Below are positions 9,480 to 18,714 of a stretch of 64,000 nt of DNA, one piece after another; within the stretch, counting starts at the first letter, position 1; each line of letters starts with the position of its first letter. Source of the DNA: Candidatus Kaistia colombiensis (GTDB lineage: Bacteria > Pseudomonadota > Alphaproteobacteria > Rhizobiales > Kaistiaceae); NCBI GenBank assembly GCA_029203105.1, contig CP119318.1:2680501-2744500 (forward strand). Reading direction: 5' to 3'. The position numbers were made by a program, and so were the translations under genes. The notes beneath the pieces are model-generated. The model was not told the DNA's origin. It saw nothing but the letters and a program-made list of their open reading frames with translations, and did not search any database.

Positions 9480-10910
9480 ATGCGAGAGCGACACGGCATC
9501 AACGCCGATCAACCGAGTTGGCGAAGGACCCGCGAGGGAGCCGGGCGATGGCTTGGCGCCGGATTCATCGTCCTGTTCTCCGCCCTGACTTCGGCGGCGC
9601 AGTCGCCGATCGACAACAGCGTCACCTCTGCCATCTCGCCCGTCGGAACCGCCGTGGAAGACAGTGCGTCCGTTTCAGCGACTGGCGGCGTCGATGCGCC
9701 GGCCGTCGACAGGCCGTCCGCGAGCGCGCCATTGGTTGCGGAAGCCGCCCCCGTCGTCGCGCGTGAGGCGCGGGTCGTCGGCGATGGCGCGCGCACCCGC
9801 TTCGTCATGGATTTGAGCGGGCCATCGGTCGTGTCGGTGTTCACGCTCGACGAGCCCTATCGCGTCGTGGTCGATCTCCCCGAGATGCATTTCGATCTCT
9901 CGGCCGATGCCGGCAAGACCGGCAAGGGGCTGATCTCCGCCTTCCGCTACGGCCTGATCTCGGCCGGCAAGTCGCGCATCGTGCTCGATGCGACCGGTCC
10001 GGTCGCCGTCGACAAGGCGTTCGTGCTGCCGGCCGAGAAGGACCAGCCGGCGCGTCTCGTCGTCGATCTGGTCAAGAGCAGCCGAACCGCCTTTCTCGAC
10101 ACGCTGCGAATCTCGCGTGACCGCGACCGCACGGCGGCCTCGCATGAACGCGAGGCGGCTCCCGGGCCGGCACCCAATGACGGCAAGCTGCGCATCGTGC
10201 TCGATCCCGGCCATGGCGGCATCGATTCCGGCGCCATCGCCCGGTCGGGCATGCTGGAAAAGACGATCGTCCTGGCCTTCGCCCAGACGCTTCGGGAGAA
10301 GCTCGAGGCGAACGACCGGTACGAAGTGCTGATGACGCGGACGGACGACACGTTCGTGCCCCTGCGCGGCCGCGTCCAGTTCGCCCGCGCGAAGCACGCC
10401 GACCTGTTCATTTCGATCCATGCCGATTCGTTCTCGGGCGGCGATATCCGCGGCGCGACGGTCTACACCCTGTCGGAGCGCGCCTCGGACAGGATGGCGG
10501 CGTCGATCGCGGAATCGGAGAACAAGTCGGACATTCTGGCCGGGGTCGAAGTTCCGGAAGATACGAATGAGGTTTCCGACATCCTGATCGATCTGGCGCG
10601 GCGCGAGACGAAAAATTTCGCCGTCGTGTTCGCCCGCAACCTGATCAAGGAGTTGAAGCCGGCGGTGCGGTTGTTCAAGCGCGCCCACCAGCAGGCGGGC
10701 TTCATGGTCCTGAAGGCTCCCGACGTGCCGTCGGCCCTGGTGGAGCTCGGTTATCTGTCCAATGCGGATGATGAGAAATTGCTGACTTCTCCCGAATGGC
10801 GCGACAAGACGGCGGTCGCGATCACGCGCGCGATCGACGAGTATTTTCGCAATCGGGTTGCAAACATGGCTGCTTCCGAGGTCCCGAATTCGGGGATTGG
10901 CGCGCCATGA
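9480..10910 (+). CDS. amiC: N-acetylmuramoyl-L-alanine amidase with AMIN domain
   Basis: This 476-residue periplasmic enzyme cleaves the amide bond between muramic acid and the stem peptide during daughter-cell separation. A signal sequence spans about residues 22-42. An AMIN septal-targeting domain follows (about 90-200, with the RFVMDLSGP and YRVVVDLPE strands). The Amidase_3 catalytic domain then covers 235-460, with the zinc ligands in DPGHGG, LEKT and SIHAD and the catalytic Glu in VELGYLSN. The start is uncertain: the ATG at 9480 gives a long N-terminal extension before the hydrophobic segment. It sits just before mrcA, a common pairing in alphaproteobacteria, and both act on peptidoglycan. 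Confidence 0.93.
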   Translation: MRERHGINADQPSWRRTREGAGRWLGAGFIVLFSALTSAAQSPIDNSVTSAISPVGTAVEDSASVSATGGVDAPAVDRPSASAPLVAEAAPVVAREARVVGDGARTRFVMDLSGPSVVSVFTLDEPYRVVVDLPEMHFDLSADAGKTGKGLISAFRYGLISAGKSRIVLDATGPVAVDKAFVLPAEKDQPARLVVDLVKSSRTAFLDTLRISRDRDRTAASHEREAAPGPAPNDGKLRIVLDPGHGGIDSGAIARSGMLEKTIVLAFAQTLREKLEANDRYEVLMTRTDDTFVPLRGRVQFARAKHADLFISIHADSFSGGDIRGATVYTLSERASDRMAASIAESENKSDILAGVEVPEDTNEVSDILIDLARRETKNFAVVFARNLIKELKPAVRLFKRAHQQAGFMVLKAPDVPSALVELGYLSNADDEKLLTSPEWRDKTAVAITRAIDEYFRNRVANMAASEVPNSGIGAP

Positions 10911-11233
10911 TTGCGCTGTTGCCCGAAAATCACGCAGCCGTCGGCGCTTCCCTTCCGGGCCTCTGCGCCCAAGTTTCTCCACAAATCGACTGGAAGAACG
11001 GACCTGTTGGGTCTATCGAGGCCAAACGAACCTGTAGTTCGCCTCCAGTCAACGGGCGGTTGAGCCCGAAGCCTTCAGGCGTTGATCGCGCGGCGAGCGT
11101 GAGCGGTGTCGTTCTTTTTTCGGGACCGGCCGGGCAACGACTGCCAGGCAGTTCAACCAATTTCGAACCGGGGTTCGTCTCGTCGGCTTGAGCTCGTCGC
11201 CGGCAAGGCGATCCAGCGGGGAACGCGAGCGAT
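10911..11233. other. Intergenic region before mrcA
   Basis: 323 bases without a supportable gene. It presumably contains the mrcA promoter; no clear terminator for the amidase gene was seen. Confidence 0.35.
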
Positions 11234-13678
11234 ATGTTTCTGCGACTAATCGGCTATTTATTCGGGATTGGCGCCGTGTTTTTCTTGGCAGTTGCTGCAG
11301 GTGTGGCTTGGTATGTCTCCGGCTTGACGGGCGGTTTGCCCTCCGTCGAGGTGCTGGCGAAATACGAGCCTCCGGTGATGACGCGCATCCACGCATCGGA
11401 CGGCCAGTTGGTCGGCGAATATGCCCGTGAGCGTCGCCTCTATCTGCCGATCCAGGCGATCCCGGATCGGGTCAAAGCCGCCTTCATTTCGGCCGAGGAC
11501 AAGAACTTCTACCAGCACGCCGGCCTCGACTATTACGGCATCGCCCGCGCCGCGCTGCAGAACGTCGCCGCGCTCTCGTCCGACAAGCGCATGATCGGCG
11601 CGTCGACGATCACCCAGCAGGTCGCCAAGAACTTCCTTTTGACCAACGAGCGCTCGCTCGACCGTAAGATCAAGGAAGCGATCCTGTCGCTGCGCATCGA
11701 GCAGGCGAACTCGAAGGACAAGATCCTCGAGCTCTACCTGAACGAGATCTTCCTCGGCCTTGGTTCCTACGGCGTCGCTGCCGCGTCCTTGTCCTATTTC
11801 GACAAGTCCGTGCATGAGCTGACCCTGTCGGAGGCCGCCTATCTGGCGGCGCTTCCCAAGGGCCCGAACAACTACAACCCGTTCCGTTACGCCGACCGCG
11901 CCATCGAGCGCCGCAACTGGGTCATCGACCGCATGGTCGAGAACGGTTTCGCGACGGCCGACGAAGGCGAGGCCGCCAAGGCCCAGCCGCTCGGCGTCAA
12001 GACGCGCGTCGCCAGCCCGCACATCTTCGCTGCCGACTATTATGTCGAGGAAGTGCGCCGCCAGCTGATGCAGATCTATGGCGAGAAGGCGCTCTATGAC
12101 GGCGGTCTTTCGGTCCGCACCTCGCTGGATCCCGGCATGCAAGTCATGGCGCGGCAGGCGCTGATGAACGGTCTTGTGCAGTTCGACGAGCAGCATGGCT
12201 GGCGCGGTCCGGTCAAGAACGTGCCGATCGAAGGCGATTGGGGCGTGGCCGTCGGCAGCGTGCCGGCGCTTTCCGACGTCATCGAATGGCGCCTCGCCAT
12301 CGTCACGGCGGTCGACAAGGACCAGGCCGAGATCGGGCTGCAGCCGGGTCGCGATGAGACCGGCAAGCTGCTGGCAGCCCGCGAGACCGGCGTCATTCCT
12401 TTCTCGGAAATGAAGTGGGCGAAGCCGGCCGGCAAGAAGCTGACCGGCGCCAGCGACGCCCTCGAAGTCGGCGACGTGGTCTATGTCGAGCCGGCCGATG
12501 GCAAGCCGGACGCCTATCGCCTGCGCCAGGTTCCGAGCATTGCCGGCGCCATGGTCGTGATGGATCCGCATACCGGCCGCGTGTTGGCGATGGATGGCGG
12601 CTTCTCCTATGCGGAGAGCCAGTTCAACCGCGCTACCCAGGCGCTGCGCCAGCCGGGCTCGTCGTTCAAGCCGTTCGTCTATGCCGCCGCGCTCGACAAC
12701 GGCTATACGCCGTCCTCCGTGGTGATGGACGCCCCGATCGAGGTCGATCCGGGCTATGGTCAGCCGATCTGGCGTCCGGAAAACTACGCCCAGAAGTTCT
12801 ATGGACCGTCGACGCTCAGGACCGGCATCGAACAGTCGCGCAACGTGATGACGGTGCGCCTGGCGCAGGACATGGGCATGCCGCTCGTGGCCGAATATGC
12901 CAAGCGCTTCGGCGTCTACGATAAGCTCGGCCCGTTCCTGCCGAACGCGCTTGGCGCTTCGGAGACGACGGTGCTGCGCATGGTTGCCGGCTATTCGGTG
13001 TTCGCGAATGGCGGCCGCCAGGTCAAGCCGACGCTGATCGACCGGATCCAGGACCGTTTCGGTAAAACCATCTTCAAGCACGAGGAGCGGGTCTGCGAGG
13101 CTTGCGACGTCGAGCAATGGTCGCATCAGGACGAGCCGGTCATCGAGGACAATCGCGAGCAGGTGCTCGATCCGATGACCGCCTACCAGATCACGTCGAT
13201 GCTGGAAGGCGTGGTGCAGCGCGGCACCGCGACCGTGCTCAAGGGCGTCGGCAAGCCGCTCGCCGGCAAGACCGGCACCTCGAACGACTACAAGGATGCC
13301 TGGTTCGTCGGCTACTCGCCCGATCTCGTCGTCGGCGTCTTCATCGGCTACGACAATCCGAAGCCGATGGGGCGCGGCATGACGGGCGGTGAAATCGCGG
13401 CGCCGATCGCCGGCGACTTCTTCAAGCTGGCGCTGGCCGACAAGGCGGCGGTCCCGTTCCGCGTGCCGCCGGGCCTGACGCTGATCCCGATCGACCGCAA
13501 GACCGGCATGCGCTCCGCCGCCGGGGGCGCGGGCACGATCCTCGAAGCCTTCAAGCCGGGCACCGGTCCGCCGGATACCTATTCGATCATCGGCCAGACC
13601 GATGCGAATGGTCAGCCTCTGACCGTGACGCCGGAAGCAGACCGCGCGGTCATCTCCGGCACCGGTGGGCTCTACTGA
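11234..13678 (+). CDS. mrcA: Penicillin-binding protein 1A (bifunctional transglycosylase/transpeptidase)
   Basis: This 814-residue inner-membrane protein polymerises glycan strands and cross-links peptides. It has a single N-terminal membrane anchor (residues 5-28) and a GT51 transglycosylase domain (about 50-230) with the catalytic block AAFISAEDKNFYQHAGLD and the QQVAKNF motif. An OB-like insertion follows, then the transpeptidase domain with SSFK near residue 475 (active Ser), SRN (near 536) and KTGTS near 678. Length and order match class A PBPs of this group. It lies downstream of the amidase gene and ends in a strong hairpin. Confidence 0.96.
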   Translation: MFLRLIGYLFGIGAVFFLAVAAGVAWYVSGLTGGLPSVEVLAKYEPPVMTRIHASDGQLVGEYARERRLYLPIQAIPDRVKAAFISAEDKNFYQHAGLDYYGIARAALQNVAALSSDKRMIGASTITQQVAKNFLLTNERSLDRKIKEAILSLRIEQANSKDKILELYLNEIFLGLGSYGVAAASLSYFDKSVHELTLSEAAYLAALPKGPNNYNPFRYADRAIERRNWVIDRMVENGFATADEGEAAKAQPLGVKTRVASPHIFAADYYVEEVRRQLMQIYGEKALYDGGLSVRTSLDPGMQVMARQALMNGLVQFDEQHGWRGPVKNVPIEGDWGVAVGSVPALSDVIEWRLAIVTAVDKDQAEIGLQPGRDETGKLLAARETGVIPFSEMKWAKPAGKKLTGASDALEVGDVVYVEPADGKPDAYRLRQVPSIAGAMVVMDPHTGRVLAMDGGFSYAESQFNRATQALRQPGSSFKPFVYAAALDNGYTPSSVVMDAPIEVDPGYGQPIWRPENYAQKFYGPSTLRTGIEQSRNVMTVRLAQDMGMPLVAEYAKRFGVYDKLGPFLPNALGASETTVLRMVAGYSVFANGGRQVKPTLIDRIQDRFGKTIFKHEERVCEACDVEQWSHQDEPVIEDNREQVLDPMTAYQITSMLEGVVQRGTATVLKGVGKPLAGKTGTSNDYKDAWFVGYSPDLVVGVFIGYDNPKPMGRGMTGGEIAAPIAGDFFKLALADKAAVPFRVPPGLTLIPIDRKTGMRSAAGGAGTILEAFKPGTGPPDTYSIIGQTDANGQPLTVTPEADRAVISGTGGLY

Positions 13679-13685
13679 TCCCTAC

Positions 13686-13710
13686 AGGCCGCGGGCGATC
13701 CCCGCGGCCT
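13686..13710 (+). terminator. Terminator of mrcA
   Basis: 10-bp perfect stem AGGCCGCGGG / CCCGCGGCCT with a 5-base loop, followed by a modest T-rich stretch (CTTCATTT), 8 bases after the mrcA stop. Confidence 0.75.
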
Positions 13711-13738
13711 CTTCATTTGCCCAGTGTTCGTTGAATCA

Positions 13739-14257
13739 ATGATGAGAGAATTCCCGACGATGACGGGCGCCTGGCGGCCGATGCGGAAGGACGATCTTGC
13801 GGCCGTGGCGGCGATCGCGGACCGGGTCCACGCGGCCTATCCGGAAGACCCGGAGGTCTTTGCCGAGCGTCTGCGCCTCTGGCCCCGGGGGTGCTGGGTC
13901 TTCGAGAAGGATGGCGCGCTCATCGCCTATGTGCTGAGCCATCCGGCGCTCGCCTTCGCGCCGCCTTCGCTCAACACCCTTCTTGGCGCGCTGCCGGATT
14001 GTCCCACCACCTATTATATCCACGATCTGGCTCTGCTGCCGGAAACGCGCGGGCAGGGCGCCGGCTCGGTCATTGTCGGCATTTTGCTGGAGGGGGCCGC
14101 ACAGGCCGGTTGCCCGAACGTCTCGCTGGTCGCGGTGAACGAGTCGGCCGGGTTCTGGACCCGGCATGGTTTCGCGACGGTGTCGGATCCCGCGCTCGAC
14201 GCGAAGCTGCGCAGCTATGACGACGACGCGCGCTTCATGGTGCGCGCGCTGCCCTAG
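13739..14257 (+). CDS. GNAT family N-acetyltransferase
   Basis: A protein of about 172 residues with the GNAT fold: a first strand (WRPMRKDDLAAVAAIADRVH), a central strand (YYIHDLALLPETRGQGAGSVIVG) containing the acetyl-CoA pyrophosphate-binding R-G-Q-G-A-G loop, and a final strand (VNESAGFWTRHGF) typical of the family. It would transfer an acetyl group from acetyl-CoA to an unknown amine. The start is uncertain: ATGs at 13739, 13742 and 13760 are all in frame and none has a strong ribosome-binding site. The next gene follows after 74 bases on the same strand. Confidence 0.85.
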   Translation: MMREFPTMTGAWRPMRKDDLAAVAAIADRVHAAYPEDPEVFAERLRLWPRGCWVFEKDGALIAYVLSHPALAFAPPSLNTLLGALPDCPTTYYIHDLALLPETRGQGAGSVIVGILLEGAAQAGCPNVSLVAVNESAGFWTRHGFATVSDPALDAKLRSYDDDARFMVRALP

Positions 14258-14331
14258 GTCCGCCAGCTTCCGGCGATTGCGCCCCGCGCGGCCATCTGCG
14301 AGTTTGGTCTGGGCGATGCGAGGGATGCGGA

Positions 14332-14769
14332 ATGCGGGACATGCTGTCGTCATGGGTCTTCTGGGCGCTGCTTTCGGCCGGATTCGCGGCGCTGACGGCG
14401 ATCTTTGCCAAGGTCGGCATCAGCAACGTCAATTCCGACTTCGCCACCTTCGTCCGCACCGTCGTCATCCTCGCCACCATCGCCTTCATCCTGACGGTCA
14501 CCGGACAATGGCAACCATTCGGCTCGGTATCGCCGCGGAGCTATGCCTTCCTGGTTCTTTCCGGTTTCGCGACAGGCGCGTCGTGGCTCTGTTATTTCCG
14601 GGCCCTGAAGCTTGGCGATGCGGCCCGCGTCGCGCCGATCGACAAGCTCAGCGTGGTCCTTGTCGCCATTTTCGGCGTGGTTTTTCTCAGTGAGAAGCTC
14701 TCCGTGAAGAACTGGCTCGGCGTGCTCCTGATCGCGTCCGGGGCGGTTCTGGTGGCCATGCGCAGTTGA
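14332..14769 (+). CDS. EamA/DMT family membrane protein (single-domain)
   Basis: A 145-residue, strongly hydrophobic protein with about five membrane helices. The segment WLCYFRALKLGDAARVAPIDKLS followed by a C-terminal EKLSVKNWLGVLLIASGAVLVA is characteristic of EamA (drug/metabolite transporter) domains. Full transporters carry two such domains; this one has only one, so it probably acts as a dimer, as in other single-domain members of about 140 residues. Substrate unknown. Confidence 0.85.
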   Translation: MRDMLSSWVFWALLSAGFAALTAIFAKVGISNVNSDFATFVRTVVILATIAFILTVTGQWQPFGSVSPRSYAFLVLSGFATGASWLCYFRALKLGDAARVAPIDKLSVVLVAIFGVVFLSEKLSVKNWLGVLLIASGAVLVAMRS

Positions 14770-15079
14770 GGCTATATCTGGCTGGTTTTGTCGGGATGGG
14801 CGCCGCTGCGCTCCGTAGCCGCCTTAAGGCACCGTCGCCCGGAAATTTTGCGCGATATGCGATTTCGTTGCGGCCGATGCGCGAAAAGGCTTGACGCCGC
14901 GCGCGCAGTGGCGCACCTGACCACAGTCAAGTCGGTTCGCGCAGGCGACCGACCCCCATCGGAACCCCCGTTTCATGTCGAGCGACAGTAGCTGTCGAAT
15001 AAAGGCGCCGCCCGCGGCCGTCGTGACCTGATCGCTCGATCGGCTCACGCGACCGGCGGGTGGCCGATCGGAGTGAGTC
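14770..15079. other. Intergenic region before mgtE
   Basis: 310 bases. It should contain the mgtE promoter and leader. I looked for a magnesium riboswitch-like structure and could not recognise one. Confidence 0.35.
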
Positions 15080-16447
15080 ATGGAAGAATTCGTCCGCGCA
15101 GACGAGGCGACCCTGCGTTCTCGCGCTTTGGACCTCGAAGGCGAGCATGTCGCCGACCTCGTTGAACATCTGAACGAGCACGAACCCGAGGAAGCTCCGG
15201 CCATTCTGGCCGGTCTGTCCGAGGATCGGCTGATCGAGGTTCTCGACCAGCCGGAGTTCGAGGCCTCGGTCGAATTGATGTCGAGCCTGCCGACGGGGCG
15301 TGCGGTCCGGGTGCTCGCCGGCATGGCGGCGGACCGGGCCACCGACCTCCTGGCCGAGATCGAGGAACCGCGCCGGTCGCAGCTGATCGCGAAGCTCGAT
15401 CCCGAGACGCGGAGCGCCGTTGCCCGGCTTGCCGCCTATCCGGAGGGCAGCGCCGGCTCGATCATGACCACAGAGGTGGTCAGCGTGCCCGCCAACTGGA
15501 CGGTCGGCCAGACCCTGCAGCACATCCGCGTCGTCGAGAAGAGCCGGGAGACGATCTACACGATCTGCGTGCTGGATCCGCTGACCCAGGCTCTGGTCCA
15601 GACGGTGACGCTGCGCCGCCTGATTGCGGCTGAGTCGAACGCGCCCGTCCTGTCCGCCGCCCGTCATCGCCGTCCGATCACCGTCACGCCCCGCACAGAC
15701 CGCGAGGAAGTGGCGCGCCTGTTCTCGAAATACGATCAGATCGCCGTGCCGGTCGTTGACGAACGCTACCATGTGGTCGGCATCGTCACCGTCGACGACA
15801 TCATCGACACCATCTTCGAGGAGAGCACGGAGGACGTGCAGAAGTTCGGCGGCATGGAGGCGCTCGACGAGCCCTACATGGACATCGGCTTCCTCACGAT
15901 GATGCGCAAGCGGGCCGGCTGGCTCTGCGCGCTGTTCATCGGCGAGATGCTGACGGCGACCGCCATGCAGCATTTCGAGCACGAGCTGGAGAAGGCGATC
16001 GTGCTGACGCTGTTCATCCCGCTGATCATGAGCTCGGGCGGCAATTCCGGCTCGCAGGCGACGTCGCTGATCATCCGCGCGCTGGCGCTCGGCGAAGTCA
16101 AGCTCCGGGACTGGTGGCGGATCGCGCTGCGCGAACTGCCGAGTGGCCTCACGCTCGGCGCCATTCTCGGCACGCTCGGCGTCATCCGCATCACCGTCTG
16201 GCAGCTGCTGGGCCTCTACGACTATGGCGAGCACTGGGTGCTGGTCGCGGCGACCGTCGGTACCGGGCTTCTCGGCATCGTCACCTTCGGCTCGATGACG
16301 GGTTCGATGCTGCCTTTCATCCTGAAGCGGCTTGGTTTCGACCCGGCCAGCGCCTCGGCGCCGTTCGTTGCGACGCTGGTCGATGTCACTGGCCTGGTGA
16401 TCTACTTCTCCGTGGCTCTCGTCATCCTGAGCGGCACGCTGCTCTGA
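15080..16447 (+). CDS. mgtE: Magnesium transporter MgtE
   Basis: This 455-residue inner-membrane Mg2+ channel is gated by cytoplasmic magnesium. Three parts are visible in order: the MgtE N-domain of helical repeats (residues 20-130, with LPTGRAVRVLAGM and YPEGSAGSIMTTE), a CBS pair (about 135-260, ending in VVGIVTVDDIIDTIFEESTED), and a C-terminal membrane domain of five helices (about 290-455) with the family block PLIMSSGGNSGSQATSLIIRALA. The ATG at 15080 is preceded by GGAGTGAG. Expected length is about 450, so it is full length. Confidence 0.96.
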   Translation: MEEFVRADEATLRSRALDLEGEHVADLVEHLNEHEPEEAPAILAGLSEDRLIEVLDQPEFEASVELMSSLPTGRAVRVLAGMAADRATDLLAEIEEPRRSQLIAKLDPETRSAVARLAAYPEGSAGSIMTTEVVSVPANWTVGQTLQHIRVVEKSRETIYTICVLDPLTQALVQTVTLRRLIAAESNAPVLSAARHRRPITVTPRTDREEVARLFSKYDQIAVPVVDERYHVVGIVTVDDIIDTIFEESTEDVQKFGGMEALDEPYMDIGFLTMMRKRAGWLCALFIGEMLTATAMQHFEHELEKAIVLTLFIPLIMSSGGNSGSQATSLIIRALALGEVKLRDWWRIALRELPSGLTLGAILGTLGVIRITVWQLLGLYDYGEHWVLVAATVGTGLLGIVTFGSMTGSMLPFILKRLGFDPASASAPFVATLVDVTGLVIYFSVALVILSGTLL

Positions 16448-16459
16448 ACGAATCCGGTT

Positions 16460-16523
16460 GAACGGCAGCGCGGAAAGCGCTGCCGTTCCCGGTTCGCGCC
16501 CGGTCGCGCCGGGCGCGAACCGG
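16460..16523 (+). terminator. Two tandem strong hairpins after mgtE
   Basis: The first hairpin is a 12-bp perfect stem GAACGGCAGCGC / GCGCTGCCGTTC at 16460-16488 with loop GGAAA. The second is a 14-bp perfect stem CCGGTTCGCGCCCG / CGGGCGCGAACCGG at 16489-16523, starting at the next base. Neither is followed by a T run, so they may slow or stabilise RNA ends rather than act as classic terminators. Confidence 0.6.
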
Positions 16524-16706
16524 ATTGCGATGGACGCCGACTGGCAGGCGAAGCTGCTGCGCGTCCGCCCGGCCGGGGGGCGAACAATCTCATCGTAGGT
16601 TGCGGTGCGAGGCGGGGCTTGTTTGGTTTACAGCCGGGGAGGGCGACACTATGGTGCGCCACCCTGGTGGCCCTAGCCGCCGAAATCGACAGACGGACTT
16701 TATCCA

Positions 16707-17835
16707 ATGCGAGCCGAGATCGAATCGATCGTCGACGAAATCAAGCAGGGCATAACCCTGCTGAGGAGGCATCTTTGACTGGGATCGTGCCCAGAGACGC
16801 CTGCTCGAACTGAACGCCCTCTCCGAGACGCAGAATTTCTGGGACGATCCCCAGAAGGCGCAGAAGCTGATGCGCGAGCGCCAGGGTCTTGAGGACGGCA
16901 TCAACGCCGTTTTGACCAGCGAGCGCGAACTCGCCGACAATATCGAGCTGATCGAGCTCGGCGAGATGGAGAACGATCCGTCGATCATCGCCGAGGCCGA
17001 GGCTGCCATCGTCGCGCTCAAGGGCGACATCCGCAAGCGCCAGGTCAATTCGATGCTGTCCGGCGAGGCCGATGGCAACGACACCTATGTCGAAGTCCAT
17101 GCCGGCGCCGGCGGGACGGAAAGTCAGGACTGGGCCAACATCCTGCTGCGGATGTACACGCGCTGGGCGGAGAAGAGCGGCCGCAAGGTCGAGCTGCTGG
17201 AAGTCCATGACGGCGAAGAGGCGGGCATCAAGTCGGCCACCATCCTCGTCAAGGGCGAGCAGTCCTATGGCTGGCTGAAGACCGAATCGGGCGTGCACCG
17301 TCTGGTCCGCATCTCGCCCTATGACAGCGCCGCGCGCCGCCACACCTCGTTCGCCTCGATCTGGGTCTATCCGGTCGTCGACGATTCGATCGATATCGAG
17401 ATCAACGAGAGCGACTGCCGCATCGATACCTATCGCGCGCAGGGCGCCGGTGGCCAGCACATCAACACGACCGACTCGGCCGTGCGCATCACGCACATGC
17501 CCTCCGGCATCGTCGTGCAGTGCCAGAACGAGCGCTCGCAGCACAAGAACCGGGCCGCGGCCTGGGACATGCTGCGTTCCCGCCTCTACGAGGCCGAGCT
17601 GGAACGGCGCGAGGCGGCCGCGATGGCGACCGAATCGAGCAAGAAGGACATCGGCTGGGGTCACCAGATCCGTTCCTACGTCATGCAGCCCTATCAGTTG
17701 GTGAAGGACCTTCGCACCGGCGTGGAAAGCACCAGCCCGCAGGACGTCCTGAACGGCGACCTGAACGACTTCATGGAAGCCGCGCTGGCCCAGCGCCTCG
17801 GCGGCCCGTCGGCCGACGTTCAGGATATCGACTGA
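16707..17835 (+). CDS. prfB: Peptide chain release factor 2 (with programmed +1 frameshift)
   Basis: Release factor 2 ends translation at UGA and UAA. The gene is read in two frames: codons 1-23 from the ATG at 16707 (MRAEIESIVDEIKQ...) end at an in-frame TGA at 16776-16778. After skipping base 16776, the frame continues D-W-D-R-A-Q-R-R-L-L-E-L-N-A to the stop at 17833-17835, giving 375 residues. The GGQ catalytic loop (AGGQHINTTDSAVRI) sits in the second part, and the stop-recognition region SPYDSAARRHTSFAS precedes it. A gene caller that does not model the shift would start wrongly near 16870. Confidence 0.97.
16764..16779 (+). promoter_or_regulatory. prfB programmed frameshift site
   Basis: AGGAGGCATCTTTGAC: an internal Shine-Dalgarno-like AGGAGG three bases before the slippery CTT codon, followed by the TGA stop and C. 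This is the arrangement known from E. coli prfB (AGGGGG-TAT-CTT-TGA-C). Low RF2 activity lets the ribosome slip +1 at CTT-T, so the factor controls its own synthesis. Confidence 0.95.
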
Positions 17836-17888
17836 TCCTCTCCGGGCGGGGCATGGCTCCGCCCGGACTTTTCCCGCGCCGCCCGGCT

Positions 17889-18488
17889 TCAGTCTGGCCT
17901 GAGGGCGGTGACATAGAGCCAATCTGTCGGCTTGTTGTCATAGCCACTGCCGACGCCCGCCTCGACGGTGACCTCGGCCCAGTCCAATGTGCCAAATCGT
18001 TCCCGCAGCCAGTCTTCCGACGGGTAGTTGTAGTACCGGTCGAACTGGTCGCGGCCTTCTGCCTCGCCGGCCTTGAAGCTTGCGTGGAAGACACCGCCCG
18101 GCTTCAAGGCGGCATGGATCCGCGCGAGGATGCCGGGCAGTTCGGCCCTTGGCACATGCAGCAGGCAGGCATTGGCCCAGATGCCGTCGCAGGTTTCGCG
18201 CTCGTCGAGTTCGTCGAAGAGCAGGGTGGCGACCGGGATGCCTAGCCGCCTTTCCGCCGCCCGTGCGATCTCCGGCCTGCCATCGGTGGGACGGACGGCA
18301 AATCCCTTGGCCAGCATGAATTCGGTGTCCTGTCCGGCGCCGCACCCCAATTCGAGCACGGTGGCGCCCGTCGGCAGGCGAGACAGGAATTGCAGCAGAC
18401 GCCGTTCGTTCGGACCCTTGCCCCGCGCGGTGTAGGCCGCCGCCTGCCGCGCGTAGAAGTCGAGCGTCTGGTCGTCCTGGGCTGTCAT
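17889..18488 (-). CDS. Class I SAM-dependent methyltransferase
   Basis: A 199-residue soluble protein. The SAM-binding glycine motif is clear at residues 43-51 (VLELGCGAGQDTEFM), followed by the acidic motif II region and the CDGIWANACLLHV post-motif typical of small-molecule methyltransferases. Later LKPGGVFHASFK forms the strand after motif III. The frame continues upstream, but the ATG at 18488 (MTAQDDQTLDFYARQ) gives the usual length. Substrate cannot be deduced. The gene lies convergent with prfB, with only 53 bases between the stops. Confidence 0.85.
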   Translation of the reverse strand: MTAQDDQTLDFYARQAAAYTARGKGPNERRLLQFLSRLPTGATVLELGCGAGQDTEFMLAKGFAVRPTDGRPEIARAAERRLGIPVATLLFDELDERETCDGIWANACLLHVPRAELPGILARIHAALKPGGVFHASFKAGEAEGRDQFDRYYNYPSEDWLRERFGTLDWAEVTVEAGVGSGYDNKPTDWLYVTALRPD

Positions 18489-18714
18489 CGTTTGTCCGGT
18501 GTGCGGGTACTCCCGCCGCAGCGAGCGAGGCGCGGCGTACGGCAGGAATGTATAGCAGGCGTGCCGGGATGCCATCAGTCTTCGCGGGCGATCCAGTCCT
18601 GCGTCACGACGAGCGTGGCATAGCCGAAGGCCAGCGCCGCCATGTTGGCGGCATGGACCCGCGCCGCTGGCACCGTCGTACCGCCAACGGCGGCGCCCGG
18701 GCTGCGCGGAGGGC

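Noticed and set aside
18575..18643. 22-codon minus-strand frame MAALAFGYATLVVTQDWIARE downstream of the M23 gene
   Set aside because: Codon use is good and it looks membrane-like, but there is no ribosome-binding site and no family I recognise. Too short to support as a gene without conservation data.
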